A stretch of 64,000 bases of DNA from Chrysemys picta bellii (GCF_011386835.1 NC_088795.1:15357441-15421440), one strand, 5' to 3'; shown: positions 23,100 to 36,369, counted from the stretch's first letter. The notes: generated by a model not told the origin, from the sequence alone. Program-made: numbers and translations.

Positions 23100-25455
23100 T
23101 GAGTAAGAATAGACATTACAATTTTAAACCTAACCAGTATCCCATAAGTGACTTGCCACAAGATGTCAGAACATGTTAGTATTAGACCTGAGTGGGTCTA
23201 ATATTTATTTAATTTTCTTTTCTTGAGATTGGAATTAGATACAATCCTCCCATCAGATATTTCTAAGTTATCTGCAAAAACACTAGAGTTTTCAGTTGCC
23301 TAAGTAGCCCCTGGAATCACGGTGAAAGTCATGCCCGCCCCCATGTGAAATGGTACCCCTGTGGGCAGGCACAGAATTGTCTCCCCCAGCCATGCACAGT
23401 CCCATAGGCCTGACTGGGGCAGCCCCACCCAAATATAGAAGTCAAACTACGCCTATGACTAAAATCCCCCTCAGACAAGCACCAGTGGGCACTTCATCGG
23501 TCCCTTCGGGGAGGCAGAAAGATAGTTACGGAAGGGCAGTGGCAAACAGAAGCAGTCCGTGGCTCTGACGGGTATGCATGAGATGCATGTTCCTGCCATA
23601 AAGAGCAGGGAAATGAATGGTTACTGAAGTGGATCAGTAAAAATGCCATATGCACACACAAGACTTTTGTGAGAATACAACAGCGGTTTTTCTCTGCACA
23701 TCACTCCTAATGGTGCAGCAGAGGGATGAGGTCGATGACACACAAATTAGTTTCATACCAGGGAGCACACAGAGTGCTAACGGGCAGTGCAGTGACATGT
23801 TTAATTGGTGCCATTATTACAGTGACAGGGCTTCTGTTTTTCAGGGTATCGTTTAAGCAACTTGTGAGTTTTATGTAGCTGTCCAAAAATCAGGATTTTT
23901 CTCTTTGTATATACTGTACTGAGTAAGCTCTATTACATACGTTACAGTAGATAGCACTGTCATGAGTAATCTCCGTAGTGTTCCCTATTGAACTATGACA
24001 GCACTATGTTAAACCACCCTAGGGAATCTCTAGTGCGCACCAGCAGGGTCTATACCAATTAATTATATTAGTGCATGTTACACACCACAGACACTCCCCG
24101 TAGTCCACATTACTGCTCTGTGGAGACAAGCCCTTAGCTACAAGTCACCATTTCTGGAGTTTATTGAACAAACACTGATTTCATTTTTTTTAATTGGAGG
24201 TATTTTATCAGCTAAAACTAAAACTCCAAAGCCCAACGTACTGATACTTCTGGAAAAGGCCCATAGGCTTTAATTGGGAAGAAATCAACAGGGTTCTACA
24301 GAGCCTGTTAAATTGGGTGGTTGTATACGTTCTCGTTAGCTGACACCACTACCCCGGGGCGGGGAGAGGAGCTGCTCCAGAGGATGACCGGAGCGGATGA
24401 TTTCTCAAAGCCGCCTGTGCCCTGCATGCTGTTTGGCTGCTGCTACCAAAGCTGACCCATGTCCCCACTCACACCCAGATAGTCACTGGCTTGCCCCAGG
24501 CTGCACTGAGCTCGGTGCCCGGCCCTGCTAGCAGTTGCCATAAGTCCGCTCTCTTTTCATACTCCCCCTAGGTATCACCCAAGGATGTGGACAAGTAGCC
24601 TGAACCACTATAGCCCTTTCTCTGTTGCCAACAGCAGCAGCATCCACATCCTAACGACAGTGCTCAGACAGACATTCTGAACGTCTTGCATCCCATCTGA
24701 AACCCTGCCTTGCAGAGAGGTTACAGGGCCAGTAATCAGCCTGTTATACCGCCTCTTCTTGGCCACTGGCAGGCCCTCCTCTCAGCCAGCAAGGCCTACC
24801 CCATGGCCACCTCAGCCACTCTCATTGGGCCCTTAACAGTAACAAACGCATCATCCTCAGAGAGATCTTCCCTTCCCTTCTGCATCAGCATCGCTCACAT
24901 GCATCTGTCCCCTTGTATCTTTCTAGCCTGCTTCCTGTTGGGTAGCTGCAGGGCCCACAAAGCGGCGTGATACGGCAAACAGCCTGCTCCCAAAGCCTCC
25001 AGCGTAGCCCAGACAGTTGGTGAAATGGGATTTTTTAATAAACATTGATTGTTCCCCCATTATAACTGTTACATGCCCCCCCCCATTATCATCTCTCATG
25101 CATCATCAAAAGGTCAACTCCCACCTCTGGTCTATTATATCAGCTTCCATCACCCACCTATTCAATTATACAACAAGCACCATTGTGCTTTCTCTTGTGC
25201 TGCCCCTCATGGTTGGAAGAAGCTCCCTGTAAATTTCTGCGAAGCTACCTCATTACCCTCCTTCAAATCCCCTCCCTTAAAACTCTCCTTTGATGGGGTG
25301 CCTACAAAAAGCCACTGGGGTGCTGAGACCACACAGTCGGTAATGCTGGCCAATATTGTCTCATGGTTTCCCTGTTCTACCTCATCCGTCTTTATCCATT
25401 TATGGTGTCTTGTTTATACTTCTATAGTCAACTCTTTGGGGCAGGAACTGGCTTT
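23100..25455. other. Non-coding stretch, no gene seen
   Basis: No splice-bounded coding segment or clear repeat border. The frame at 24710-24970 has no recognised motif. Confidence 0.45.
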
Positions 25456-25461
25456 TTGTTC

Positions 25462-25545
25462 TGTGTTTGTACAGTGCCTGGCACAATGAAGTCCTTGTCA
25501 CTATGGTAATACAAATAATTAATAATAATAATAATAATAATCTAA
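25462..25545 (+). repeat. Old SINE/LINE tail with AAT microsatellite
   Basis: TACAGTGCCTGGCACAATGA resembles MIR/L2 3' ends. It is followed by an ATTAATAATAATAAT run. Confidence 0.65.
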
Positions 25546-25699
25546 CATTAATAGAAAACCCCCAAAGATATTAGTATATGTGTCAAGAAGAACAGAGGAA
25601 GGATAAGCATCCAAAGACATTTTAAAAAGACACAGGATGGGTTCCCTCATCTTCAGAGTCAATTGGAGACACTAAAGAATGTTTTTTTTTTAAATAAAT

Positions 25700-25886
25700 G
25701 AAGATATCCTATCTCCTAGAGCTGGAAGGGACCTTGAAAAGTCATCGAGTCCAGCCCCCTGCCTTCACTAGCAGGACCAAGTACTGATTTTGCCCCAGAT
25801 CCCTAAGTGGCCCACTCAAGAATTGAACTCACAACCCTGGGTTTAGCAGGCCAATGCGCAAACCACTGAGCTATCCCTCCCCCCAA
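25700..25886 (-). mobile_element. tRNA-derived SINE, minus orientation
   Basis: Read on the minus strand it starts with GGAGGGATAGCTCAGTGGTT, which contains the A box. It continues with a B-box-like GTGAGTTCAATTC, and its tail has TCGATGACTTTTCAAGGTCC and ends near TAGGAGATAGG. It is the same family as 35430-35615. Confidence 0.85.
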
Positions 25887-25889
25887 ATG

Positions 25890-27050
25890 TTTCTTACAAC
25901 TAGTTTGAAAACTCCTAAGCTATTGAGGAAGATCATTTCTCCTCCAACCTATGCAGAAGAGAAGCAGGGTGGGAAGTCTAGATACAACTAATTGCTCTAG
26001 AACAGACCAAGACACTGAGTTTGCTTTCCCTGTATACTCTAGGGCACAATGTATCCATTCTGCAGTGTCTATTCTGGAGTATTCACTCAAAATCCATTGT
26101 TTTCGCACTTTCATAATTGCAAGTTTTCCCATGGGAATAGCTGAACCCCAGAATTATATTAATCAAATCAGGGAACAGAAACGCAACCTGTGGCTCATCT
26201 GTCTGATAATCACTCGTGAAATCTGAGCTGTTTTGATCAACAGCTGAAGCTGTGCTCACAGTGAAATAACTAATGTCCTTGGCAAACTCGTCTCAGCTCC
26301 TCAGCCAAATATCTTCAGCAACAAGCAGTAGGGGACTTGTTCGCAGGCAATACGCAAACAGAAAACAAGGGCTACGTCAAGTGAATAAAACGTTCACGGC
26401 AAATAATTTGCCCAATTCTGAGTCTGTGCACTTAGTAGCAAACATTTGTATGGAAGTACGAGCATTCCAGTCCCACACCCATTCAACTGTTAGCAGCACT
26501 TCGGTGCGGCCTCGTCTTTAGGGAAAGCGATGGGAGTGTGAGCACTTTGGACTACCTCCAGAGAATGTAAACGCTGTTAAATAATGCAGTGCCTCAATCC
26601 AGAGTAGAGAACTGAAGCCACTTCTAAATATGATTTGGATCAGTTACATATATATCTGTCTAGATAGTGAAATACTGTGGTTAAGCAGCATCATTGCAAA
26701 GTCAGCTGAAGGCAGTTGCCTGCTGCTCCAGACCATTGTCTGGCTGGGAACTTTACGCTCACACTGAGAAGGAGCACCTCGCTGCAGTGCTGGGGTGTGT
26801 GAAAAAATTGTGAAGTCGTGTATGGATTAGAATCTTGTAAACCTTTCTCTGACCATTAAAAAATAGCAAGGCCTTAGTGCACTGAAGGACACCTTTACCA
26901 TCTCACAGGCACATGATTAATGACGTTTTACCTGAAGACAGTCCACATATCTGACAAGGCCTTTGTAGTTGCCGATATCTTGTCTAGACGCCCTTTGAAT
27001 GGGACTGATGTGGGAGCAATGCCAATTTTAAGGCTTGGGGAATTCTTGCA
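25890..27050. other. Non-coding stretch, no gene seen
   Basis: Nothing with splice borders, repeat ends or a family motif could be supported. Confidence 0.45.
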
Positions 27051-27059
27051 TCAGCCTAA

Positions 27060-27347
27060 GGCTACGTCTACACTACCCGCCTGAATCGGCTGGTAGAAAT
27101 CGATCTCTCGGGGATCGAATTATCACGTCTCGTCGGGATGCGACATTCGATCCCCGAATCGACACTTGTACTCCACCAGCAGAGGTAGGAGTAAGCGCCA
27201 TCGACAGGGGAGCCGCGGAGGTCGATTTGCCGCCGTCCTCACAGTGGAGTAAGTCGGCTCCGATACGTCGAATTCAGCTATTCGCGTAGCTGAATTTGCG
27301 TATCTTAAATCGACATCCTCCCCCCTCCCCGTAGTGAGGACGTAGCC
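27060..27347. mobile_element. PIF-Harbinger MITE with TAA target duplication
   Basis: Ends GGCTACGTCTACACTAC and (reverse) GGCTACGTCCTCACTAC match at 15 of 17 bases. They are flanked by TAA on both sides (27057-27059 and 27348-27350), the TWA duplication of PIF-Harbinger elements. Inside are inverted motifs such as GGGGATCGAAT with ATTCGATCCCC. No coding capacity. Confidence 0.85.
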
Positions 27348-27477
27348 TAAGTGACTAATGCTGTTACAACAAATTAGGCCCCTACCAAAAACTGGAATTC
27401 CAGACAACATTCTTGGTCATTAGTGGCGTGGCAAAAGTGTTATGCAAGCGCACTTAGTAGCATCTGAGCATTTCTAC

Positions 27478-30344
27478 CTGACCAGGACGGCGATAGTGAT
27501 GATGAAATGCTAAGGGAAATTAGAGAAAAAAGAAGAGGAGTACTTGGGGCACCTTAGAGACTAACAAATTTATTAGAGCATAAGCTTTTGTGGGCTACTG
27601 CCCACTTCTTCAGATGCAGTAGCCCACGAAAGCTTATGCTCTAATAAATTTCTTAGTCTCTAAGGTGCCACAAGTACTCCTGTTCCTTTTGCGGATACAG
27701 ACTAACACGGCTGCTACTCTGAAACCGGAAATTAGAGAGGCTATCAAAATTAAGAACTCAATAATAGTGGGGGATTTCAGTTATTCCCATATTGACTGGG
27801 AACATTTCACTTCAGGACGAAATGCAGAGATAAAATTTCTCGATACTTTAAATGACTGCTTCATGGAGCAGCTGGTACGGGAACCCACAAGGGAAGAGGC
27901 AACTCTAGATTTAGTCCTGAGTGGAGCGCAGGAGCTGGTCCAAGAGGTAACTATAGCAGTACCGCTTGGAAATAGTGACCATAATACAATAGCATTCAAC
28001 AGCCTTGTGGTGGGAAGAACATCTCAACAGCCCAACACTGTGGCATTTAATTTCAAAAGGGGGAACTATGCAAAAATGAGGGGGTTAGTTAAACAGAAGT
28101 TAAAAGGTACAGTGACTAAAGTGAAATCCCTGCAAGCTGCATGGGCGCTTTTTAAAGACACCATAATAGAGGCCCAACTTCAATGTATACCCCAAATTAA
28201 GAAACACAGTAAAAGAACTAAAAAAGAGCCACCATGGCTTAACAACCATGTAAAAGAAGCAGTGAGAGATAAAAAGACTTCCTTTAAAAAGTGGAAGTCG
28301 AATCCTAGTGAGGCAAATAGAAAGGAGCATAAACGCTGCCAAATTAAGTGCAAGAATGTAATAAGAAAAGCCAAAGAGGAGTTTGAAGAACGGCTAGCCA
28401 AAAACTCCAAAGGTAATAACAAAATGTTTTTTAAGTACATCAGAAGCAGGAAGCCTGCTAAACAACCAGTGGGGCCCCTTGATGATCGAGATACAAAAGG
28501 AGCGCTTAAAGACGATAAAGTCATTGCGGAGAAACTAAATGGATTCTTTGCTTCAGTCTTCACGGCTGAGGATGTTAGGGAGATTCCCAAACCTGAGCTG
28601 GCTTTTGTAGGTGACAAATCTGAGGAACTGTCACGGATTGAAGTGTCACGAGAGGAGGTTTTGGAATTAATTGATAAACTTAACATTAACAAGTCACCGG
28701 GACTAGATGGCATTCACCCAAGAGTTCTGAAAGAACTCAAATGTGAAGTTGCAGAACTTTTAACTAAGGTTTGTAACCTGTCCTTTAAATCGGCTTCTGT
28801 ACCCAATGACTGGAAGTTAGCTAATGTAACGCCAATATTTAAAAAGGGCTCTAGAGGTGATCCTGGCAATTACAGACCGGTAAGTCTAACGTCTGTACCG
28901 GGCAAATTAGTCGAAACAATAGTTAAGAATAAAATTGAAAAACATCAACTGTTGAGCAATAGTCAACATGGTTTCTGTAAAGGGAAATCGTGTCTTACTA
29001 ATCTATTAGAATTCTTTGAAGGGGTCAACAAACATGTGGACAAGGGGGATCCAGTGGACATAGTGTACTTAGATTTCCAGAAAGCCTTTGACAAGGTCCC
29101 TCACCAAAGGCTCTTATGTAAATTAAGCTGCCATGGGATAAAAGGGAAGGTCCTTTCATGGATTGAGAACTGGTTAAAAGACAGGGAACAAAGGGTAGGA
29201 ATTAATGGTAAATTCTCAGAATGGAGAGGGGTAACTAGTGGTGTTCCCCAAGGGTCAGTCCTCGGACCGATCCTATACAACTTATTCATAAATGATCTGG
29301 AGAAAGGGATAAACAGTGAGGTAGCAAAGTTTGCAGATGATACTAAACTGCTAAAGGTAGTTAAGTCCAAAGCAGACTGTGAAGAACTTCAAAAAGATCT
29401 CACAAAACTAAGTGATTGGGCAACAAAATGGCAAATGAAATTTAATGTGGATAAATGTAAAGTAATGCACATTGGAAAAAATAACCCCATCTATACATAC
29501 AATATGATGGGGGCTAATTTAGCTACAACAAGTCAGGAAAAAGATCTTGGAGTCATCGTGGATAGTTCTCTGAAAATGTCCACGCAGTGTGCAGAGGCGG
29601 TCAAAAAAGCAAACAGGATGTTAGGAATCATTAAAAAGGGGATAGAGAATAAGACTGAGAATATATTATTGCCCTTATATAAATCGATGGTACGCTCTCA
29701 TCTCGAATACTGCGTACAGATGTGGTCTCCTCATCTCAAAAAAGATATACTGGCACTAGAAAAGGTTCAGAAAAGGGCAACTGAAATGATTAAGGGTTTG
29801 GAACGAGTCCCATATGAGGAGAGATTAAAGAGGCTAGGACTCTTCAGCTTGGAAAAGAGGAGACTAAGGGGGGATATGATAGAGGTATATAAAATCATGA
29901 ATGATGTGGTGAAAGTGGATAAGGAAAAGTTATTTACTTATTCCCATAATACAAGAACTAGGGGTCATCAAATGAAATTAATAGGCAGTAGGTTTAAAAC
30001 AAATAAAAGGAAGTTCTTCTTCACGCAGCACACAGTCAACTTGTGGAACTCCTTACCTGAGGAGGTTGTGAAGGCTAGGACTATAACAGAGTTTAAAAGA
30101 GAACTGGATAAATTCATGGTGGTTAAGTCCATTAATGGCTATTAGCCAGGACGGGTAAGGAATGGTGTCCCTAGCCTCTGTCTGTCAGAGGGTGGAGATG
30201 GATGGCAGGAGAGAGATCACTTCATCATTGCCTGTTAGGTTCACTCCCTCTGGGGCACCTGGCATTGGCCACTGTCGGTAGACAGGATACTGGGCTAGAT
30301 GGACCTTTGGTCTGACCCGGTATGGCCTTTCTTATGCTCTTAAG
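27478..30344 (+). mobile_element. CR1 LINE, 5'-truncated, with intact RT reading frame
   Basis: The element starts within the endonuclease domain (about 27478), is interrupted by a Penelope insertion at 27527-27726, and resumes at 27727. It runs without stop to 30145. A 3' UTR follows (GGACCTTTGGTCTGACCCGG) and it ends at CTTATGCTCTTA. Visible blocks: endonuclease end IIVGDFSYSHIDWE; RT block KSPGLDGIHPRVLKE; RT domain A VYLDFQKAFDKVPH; domain [12 protein letters not shown]; and the catalytic FADD box (about 29328-29339). The C-terminal part ends WNSLPEEVVKARTITEFKRE. The roughly 800-codon open frame says the insertion is young. Without ORF1, promoter and most of the endonuclease it cannot be autonomous. 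Confidence 0.93.
27527..27726. mobile_element. Penelope-like element terminal repeat inserted in CR1
   Basis: A 200-base insert flanked by an exact 12-base duplication, GGAAATTAGAGA (27515-27526 and 27727-27738). From 27536 to 27681 it is a near-perfect palindrome centred near 27608. The 3' end GGATACAGACTAACACGGCT followed by GCTACTCTGAAACC is shared with the other Penelope copies. Confidence 0.88.
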
Positions 30345-33200
30345 AGAACCAACAGTAGCCAGCAGAAATTTGGCGAAATACCCATCAGATTGACTAGTTG
30401 TTCTATTCTCCAGAAGTGATATGCCATTAAAATCTCATAGGGCTATTTTCTTGTTGATTAAAATATAGTAATGACTAAAGACTTCAGCACTGTCCCCTAC
30501 TGCCAGCACATGCGAACTTGTTGCCATCTGTTGTTTTTGTCAAGAAAACGAGCTTACTCAGCATGAAGTTAGCTGTATGCTGAAAGAAACAGTTCACAGA
30601 AATCAAACTATTCACTCATTATATTTCCCTTTTTTGATGTGTGAGGGGTCATGCTAGAGGAAACGTATGGGAACACTACCTCAGGACGTGAGAGACTTGG
30701 GTTTGAGCCCTGATTCCAACGACTACACAAAGTGGAACACTCCAAGAGAGGAGATTGAGAATACCCCATAGCTCAATTCAGTCACCTCGGGAGGTGGGAG
30801 ATCTGGAGCCACATTAGGCCGCGGGGAAGATTTGAACCCACATCCTGGGTTAAAGGTTAGACATGTGGGCAGTGGCACCCCTACTGGCTGCTTTGGGTAA
30901 TGCCCAAGCTGGTGGGCCTCACAGGTGGGGGAATACGAGGGAGTTTGGTGCTGAAATACATTTAGAAATTTGGCCCTAAGGGTCAGGACTTAAGCGGCTT
31001 TGCACATGCCCATTGGAAGAAACGTAGGCACCTAGGGAATTTTACTGGGGGAAATGTAGGTACCGAGGTGGGGTGGTGGCAGCTGAGCAGGAAATTTGAT
31101 GAGCTACATTTAGGGTTTGGGCACCAAATGTGGCAGGTTGAGCCAGAGCCACAAAGTGATTTAGGCGCCTGACAGGTTAGTCTGGGATGTCAGAAAATTG
31201 AACCCAGCCCTTCGATTCCCTTTCAATTGATCCCCTCACCCTCAGGCTGTCCTGCAGCCTTAGAGCTTCAGCCACCCCACTACACACAGTGAAAGAGCCT
31301 AGCAAGCAGTGCCCTGACATAACTATATTTCCACTGCAAACAGGGCCCCCCGTTTCCCATAGGCTTCCCTCTCCAAATGCCCTTCCTGTCCTCAGGGCCC
31401 TGCATTGCCTGGCTCGCTGCCATTAACCATTGCAGTTTCCTGAAGGTTTCTGTCTCCGTGTGGTCCAGCAGAGGTATTTATCTCATAGCCACCCCCTCCC
31501 TGTGTTATCCCTGCCAAATGAGGTCACTGCTTTCCCATAGTTGCCAGGCCTACATTTTGCCCTTAGTACTCCACTGACCTTTGTCTGTAACACGCATCAC
31601 CGTGCACTTCTCCTGCCTTCCCAGCACAAGCCTATTTGCTAGCTGGATCATCTGCCATTACCACCAACTGCAATGAACTCCCTAGAAGTTACAGATACAA
31701 TTGCTTCCTTTGTTCAGACTTTGGCTGGCAAGCGGTTGTGCTTCCTCCTGTTTCCATTCTAAAGAGAAGTTTTATGTGGGGCATCACGAAGCACAGCTGT
31801 TTTGGCTTCTCCCCTCCCCCACAGCACAGAGATTTCCGTTTTGAGAAAAACCAAGGTACATTCCACTGCTTCGCCAAAGGGGTTTGTCCAGCTCCCAGGC
31901 ACAGGGGAGAGAACAAAGTCCCAGCGAGTCATAATGCCTGAAAAAGCCAGGCTGCTTTTGCTGCAACAGCAGGTCATAGAACTGACTTCACAGAGATGGC
32001 CCTGATCTGAGACCAGATGGCGCACGTTGGATGACAAAGTAAATCAGCATTCCAGCATGGGCTTTGGCACGTGGGCATCAAACGCCAAACCAGACTTAGC
32101 CAATACAATGTCAGGCATAGTACACAACACATGAATAGTTATGTGCATGGTATTTATGGAATATTGATATTCTATGGGTGTTGGGAATTTATGTTAACTG
32201 AATGTATTCGACTCTTCCCACTAGTCTGTTCATCCATGTCAGGTATCCCACAACACTTTGCAAAGCTGAAGTCAACTCTGGCATTAGAAAATAGGAAACT
32301 ATGTCAAAGCAAGGCTGTATGAATACTTTGCACCAAGTATAGTCCGGGGAGTATTTTTATGGCTCATCAACACTTGGAATGTAGTATTCAAAACAAGATA
32401 TGGGAAAGTATAGGGAAGTACCATCACCGCCCAGAACCGGGAATGCTAGTATCCCAAACTAAGATAAGGAAGGTTCAGAGCAACAAGTTAAGGAACTGGT
32501 ATAAACTGGTGGGTTGGATTTTAGTGACGTATAAAAAGTTTCCAAACTTGTAAAATCATACTATATGTACTGCTAGTTGAAATGGGTCGCTTTGAATCAC
32601 ACCTTCTGTGTAAGGTGAATACACTGCGTGAATTTGCTTCCCAAAGGGAGGGTGTGTATGTGTCCTTCTCATATCGTACTGCTTTGTCTTTAGACAATCA
32701 CTTTGGCTGAGTTCAGTTATTTGGTCTCTTGAACGTTGTTAAAAATGAACTGGGAACATTCAAACAATTAGCTACACCTTTGAGTCAATTTCCGGGAGTT
32801 GCCAAAAGGGATCTGTTTACTCTTTATCTTTCCAACACTCTATGAAGCATTCTCGTCAAGCTGGGTTTAATGACCTGAAGATTTGTACTATAGAGAGACC
32901 CATTGTATGGTATAACATGGGAAATTTTCCTCAGGCACATGATGGTGATAGGGCTGCTATTGTTAAGCTGAGAGAGGATGGGGGGGAAAAAACCCTTCTG
33001 GTCACTGATTTAAGAAGCAGGAAACAAAAGAGTGAAAGAATGTCACCATAAGGCCATGTAATATGCTGCAGCGAAAACTACTTCCTTGAAGCCCCATGTG
33101 GGTTTCACACAGTTTGATGGAGATGGGAGGTCTGGAAAGCTCATTCTCATACCTCCCGTGTGGAGGAGATGGCACATTTAACTTTACCACAAGGGTGAAG
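30345..33200. other. Non-coding stretch, possibly old repeats
   Basis: At 30660-31210 there are phrases such as GACTTGGGTTTGAGCCCTGA and ATTTAGGCGCCTGACAGGTT that look like old SINE-like repeats, without clear ends. Frames at 31636-32040 overlap on both strands and lack motifs. Confidence 0.4.
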
Positions 33201-33898
33201 TATGTTATCATAGAATAGAATAATAGAAAATTAGGGTTGGAAGAGACCTCAGGAGGTCATCTAGTCCAACCCCCTGCTCAAAGCAGGACCAACACCAACT
33301 AAATCATCCCAGCCAGGGCGTTGGCAAGCCGGACCTTAAAAACCTCTAAGGTAGGAGATTCCACCACCTCCCTAGGTAACCCATTCCAGTGCTTCAGCAC
33401 CGTCCTAGTAAAATAGTGTTTCCTAATATCCAACCTAAACCTCCCCCACTGCAACTTGAGACCATTACTCCTTGTTCTGTCATATCTGCCACCTCTGAGA
33501 ACAGCCGAGCTCCATCCTCTTTGGAACCCCCCTTCAGGTAGTTGAAGGCTGCTATCAAATCCCCCCTCACTCTTCTCTTCTGCAGACTAAATAACTCCAG
33601 TTCTCTCAGCCTCTCCTCATAAATCACGTGCCCCATCCCCCTAATCATTTCGTTGCCCTCCACTGGATTCTCTCAATTTGTCCACATCCTTTCTGTAGTG
33701 GGGGGACCAAAACTGGACACAATACTCCAGGTGAGGCCTAACCAGTGCCAAATAGAGGGGACTAATCACTTCCCTCGATCTGCTGGCAATGCTCCTACTA
33801 ATACAGCCCAATGTGCCGTTCGTCTTCTTGGCAACAAGGGCACACTGCTGACTCATATCCAGCTTCTCGTCCACTGTAATCCCCAGGTCCTTTTCTGC

Positions 33899-34017
33899 TA
33901 GGGTGACCAGACAGCAAGTTTGAAAAATCGGGACGGGGGTGGGGGGTAATAGGAGCCTATATAAGAAAAAGACCCAAAAATTGGGACTGTCCCTATAAAA
34001 TTGGGACATCTGGTCAG
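33899..34017. mobile_element. hAT-type MITE, copy 2, nested in CR1
   Basis: Same family as 6065-6187 (TAGGGTGACCAGACAGCAAG on the left). On the right the end reads TCTGGTCAGAAC instead of the expected TCTGGTCACCCTA. The terminal bases and one copy of the 8-base duplication therefore seem deleted. Confidence 0.8.
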
Positions 34018-35429
34018 AACTGCTACTTAACCAGTCGGGTCCCGAGCCTGTAATGGTGCATGGGATTCTTCCTTCCTAAGTGCAGGACTCTGCACTTGTC
34101 CTTGTTGAACCTCATCAGATTTCTTTTGGCCCAATCCTCTAATTTGTCTAGGTCTCTCTGGACCCTATCCCTACCCTCTAGCGTATCGACCTCTCCCCCC
34201 ACACACACACAGTTTAGTGTCATCTGCAAACTTGCTGAGGGTGCAATCCATCCCCTCATCCAGATGATTAATAAAGATGTTGAACAAAACTGGCCCCAGG
34301 ACTGACCCCTGGGGCACTCCTCTTGATACCAGCTGCTAACTAGACATCGAACCGTTGATCACTAGCTGTTGAGCCCGACAATCTAGCCAGCTTTCTATCC
34401 ACCTTATAATCCATTCATCCAATCCATACTTCTTTAAGTTGCTGGCAAGAATACTGTGGGAGACCGTATCAAAAGCTTTGCTAAAGTCAAGATATATCAT
34501 ATCCACTGCTTTCCCCATATCCACAGAGCCAGTTCTCATCATAGAAGGCAATCAGGTTGGTCAGGCATGACTTGCCCTTGGTGAATCCACGTTGACTGTT
34601 CCTGATCACCTTCCTCTCCTCCAAGTGCTTCAGAATGGATTTCTTGAGGACCTGCTCCATGATTTTGCTGGGGACTGAGGTGAGGCTGACCAGTCTGTAG
34701 TTCCCCCAGTTCTCTTTCTTCCCTTTTTTAAAAATGGGCACTATATTTGCCTTTTTCCAATCGTCCTGGACCTCCCCTGATCACCACGAATTTTCAAAGA
34801 TAATGGCCAATGGCTCTGCAATCACATCAGCCAACTCCCTCAGCACCCTTGGTTGCATTAGATCTAGACCCATGGACTTGTGCATGTCCAACTTTTCTAA
34901 ATAGTCCTTAACCTGTTCTTTCACCACTGAGGGCTGCTCGCCTCCTCCCCATACTGTATTGCCCAGTGCAGCAGTCTGGGCGCTGACCTTGTCTGTGAAG
35001 ACCGAGACAAAAAAACCATTGAGTACTTCAGCTTTTTCCACATCATCTGGCACTATGTTGCCTCCCCCATTCAGTAAGGGTCCCACACTTTCCCTGACCA
35101 CCTTCTTGTTGCTAGCATACCTGTAGAAACCCTTCTTGTTACCCTTCACATTCCTTGATAGCTGCAATTCCAATCGTGCCTTGGCCTTCCTGATTACACC
35201 CCTACATACTCGAGCAATATTTTTATACTCCTCTCTAGTCATCTGTCCAAATTTCCACTTCTTGTAAGCTTCCTTTCTGAGTTTAAGCTCACTGAAGATT
35301 TCACTGTTAAGCCAAACTGGTTGCCTGCCATATTTGCTATTCTTTCTGCACATCGGGATGGTTTGTTCCTGTGCCCTCAATAAGGCTTCTTTAAAATACA
35401 GCCAGCTCTAAAAAAAATTTTAATTTAAT

Positions 35430-35615
35430 TAATGGAGATATCCCATCTCCTAGAACTGGAAGGGACCTTGAAAGGTCATCGAGTCCAGCACCCTGCCTTC
35501 ACTAGCAGGACCAAGTACTGATTTTGCCCCAGATCCCCAAGTGGCCCCCTCAAGGATTGAACTCACAACACTGGGTTTAGCAGGCCAATGCTCAAACCAC
35601 TGAGCTATCCCTCCC
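35430..35615 (-). mobile_element. tRNA-derived SINE, nested in CR1
   Basis: On the minus strand it starts GGGAGGGATAGCTCAGTGGT and ends with CTAGGAGATGGGATATCTCC. It is close in sequence to the copy at 25700-25886 and interrupts the CR1 between its endonuclease and RT parts. Confidence 0.85.
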
Positions 35616-36369
35616 ATATTAGCTTCCCAGGGGATCCTGTCCATCAGTTCCCTAAGGGAGTCAGTCTGCTTTTCTGAAGTCCAGGGTCCATATTTTGCTT
35701 CTCTCCTTTCTTCCTTTTGTAAGGATCCTGAACTCAATCATCTCATGGTCACTGCTGTCGAGGTTGCCACCCACTTCTACTTCCCCTACCAATTCTTCCG
35801 TTTGTGAACAGCAGGTCAAGGGGAGTATGACCCCTAGTTGGTTCCTCCAGCACTTGTACCAGGAAGTTGTCCCCAACACTCTCCAAAAACTTCCTGGATT
35901 GTCTGTGCACTGCTGTATTGCTCTCCCAGCACATGTCAGGGTGATTGAAGTCCCCCATTAGAACCAGGGGCTGTGATCTGGAAATTTCAGTTAGTTGTCC
36001 AAAGAAAGCCTCGTCTACCTCATCCTCCTGGTCCGGTGGTCTATAGCACACGCCCACCAGGACATCACTCTTGTTGGTCTCCCCTCTAAACTTAACCCAA
36101 AGACTGTCAACAGGCTTTTCTCCAGTTTCATACTGGAACTCTGAGCAATCATACTGCTCTCTTACATACAGTGCAACTCCTCCACCTTTCCTCCCGTACC
36201 TGTCCTTCCTGAACAATTTATACCCATCCATGACTGTGCTCCTGTCATGTGAACTGCCCCACCAAGTTTCTGTTATTCCAATCATATCATAGTTCCTTGA
36301 CTGTGCCAGGACTTCCAGTTCTTCCTGCTTGTTTCCCAGGCTTCTTGCGTTCGTGTACAGGTACCTAAG

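Larger units (their letters stand above)
33206..36366 (-). mobile_element. CR1 LINE, minus strand, frameshifted, with nested insertions
   Basis: Reading the minus strand from 36366, the endonuclease domain comes first (36285-35749: [59 protein letters not shown]). RT pieces follow (35380-34781; 34741-34487 with RGFTKGKSCLTNLIAF; 34551-34336 with MIYLDFSKAFDTVSHS). The end is at 34009-33394 with [19 protein letters not shown]. The 3' end lies at the low-coordinate side with the TCTATGAT-type CR1 terminus. Several frameshifts and two insertions (hAT MITE 33899-34017, SINE 35430-35615) show it is inactive and older than both. Confidence 0.92.

Noticed and set aside
27665..30145. An 826-codon open frame as a host gene
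   Set aside because: Its first 20 or so residues come from a Penelope terminal repeat and the rest is CR1 ORF2. The target duplication shows that the junction is an insertion.
31636..32037. Frame of 101 codons as a possible exon
   Set aside because: Opposite-strand frames are as long, no splice-phase pattern or known motif is present.
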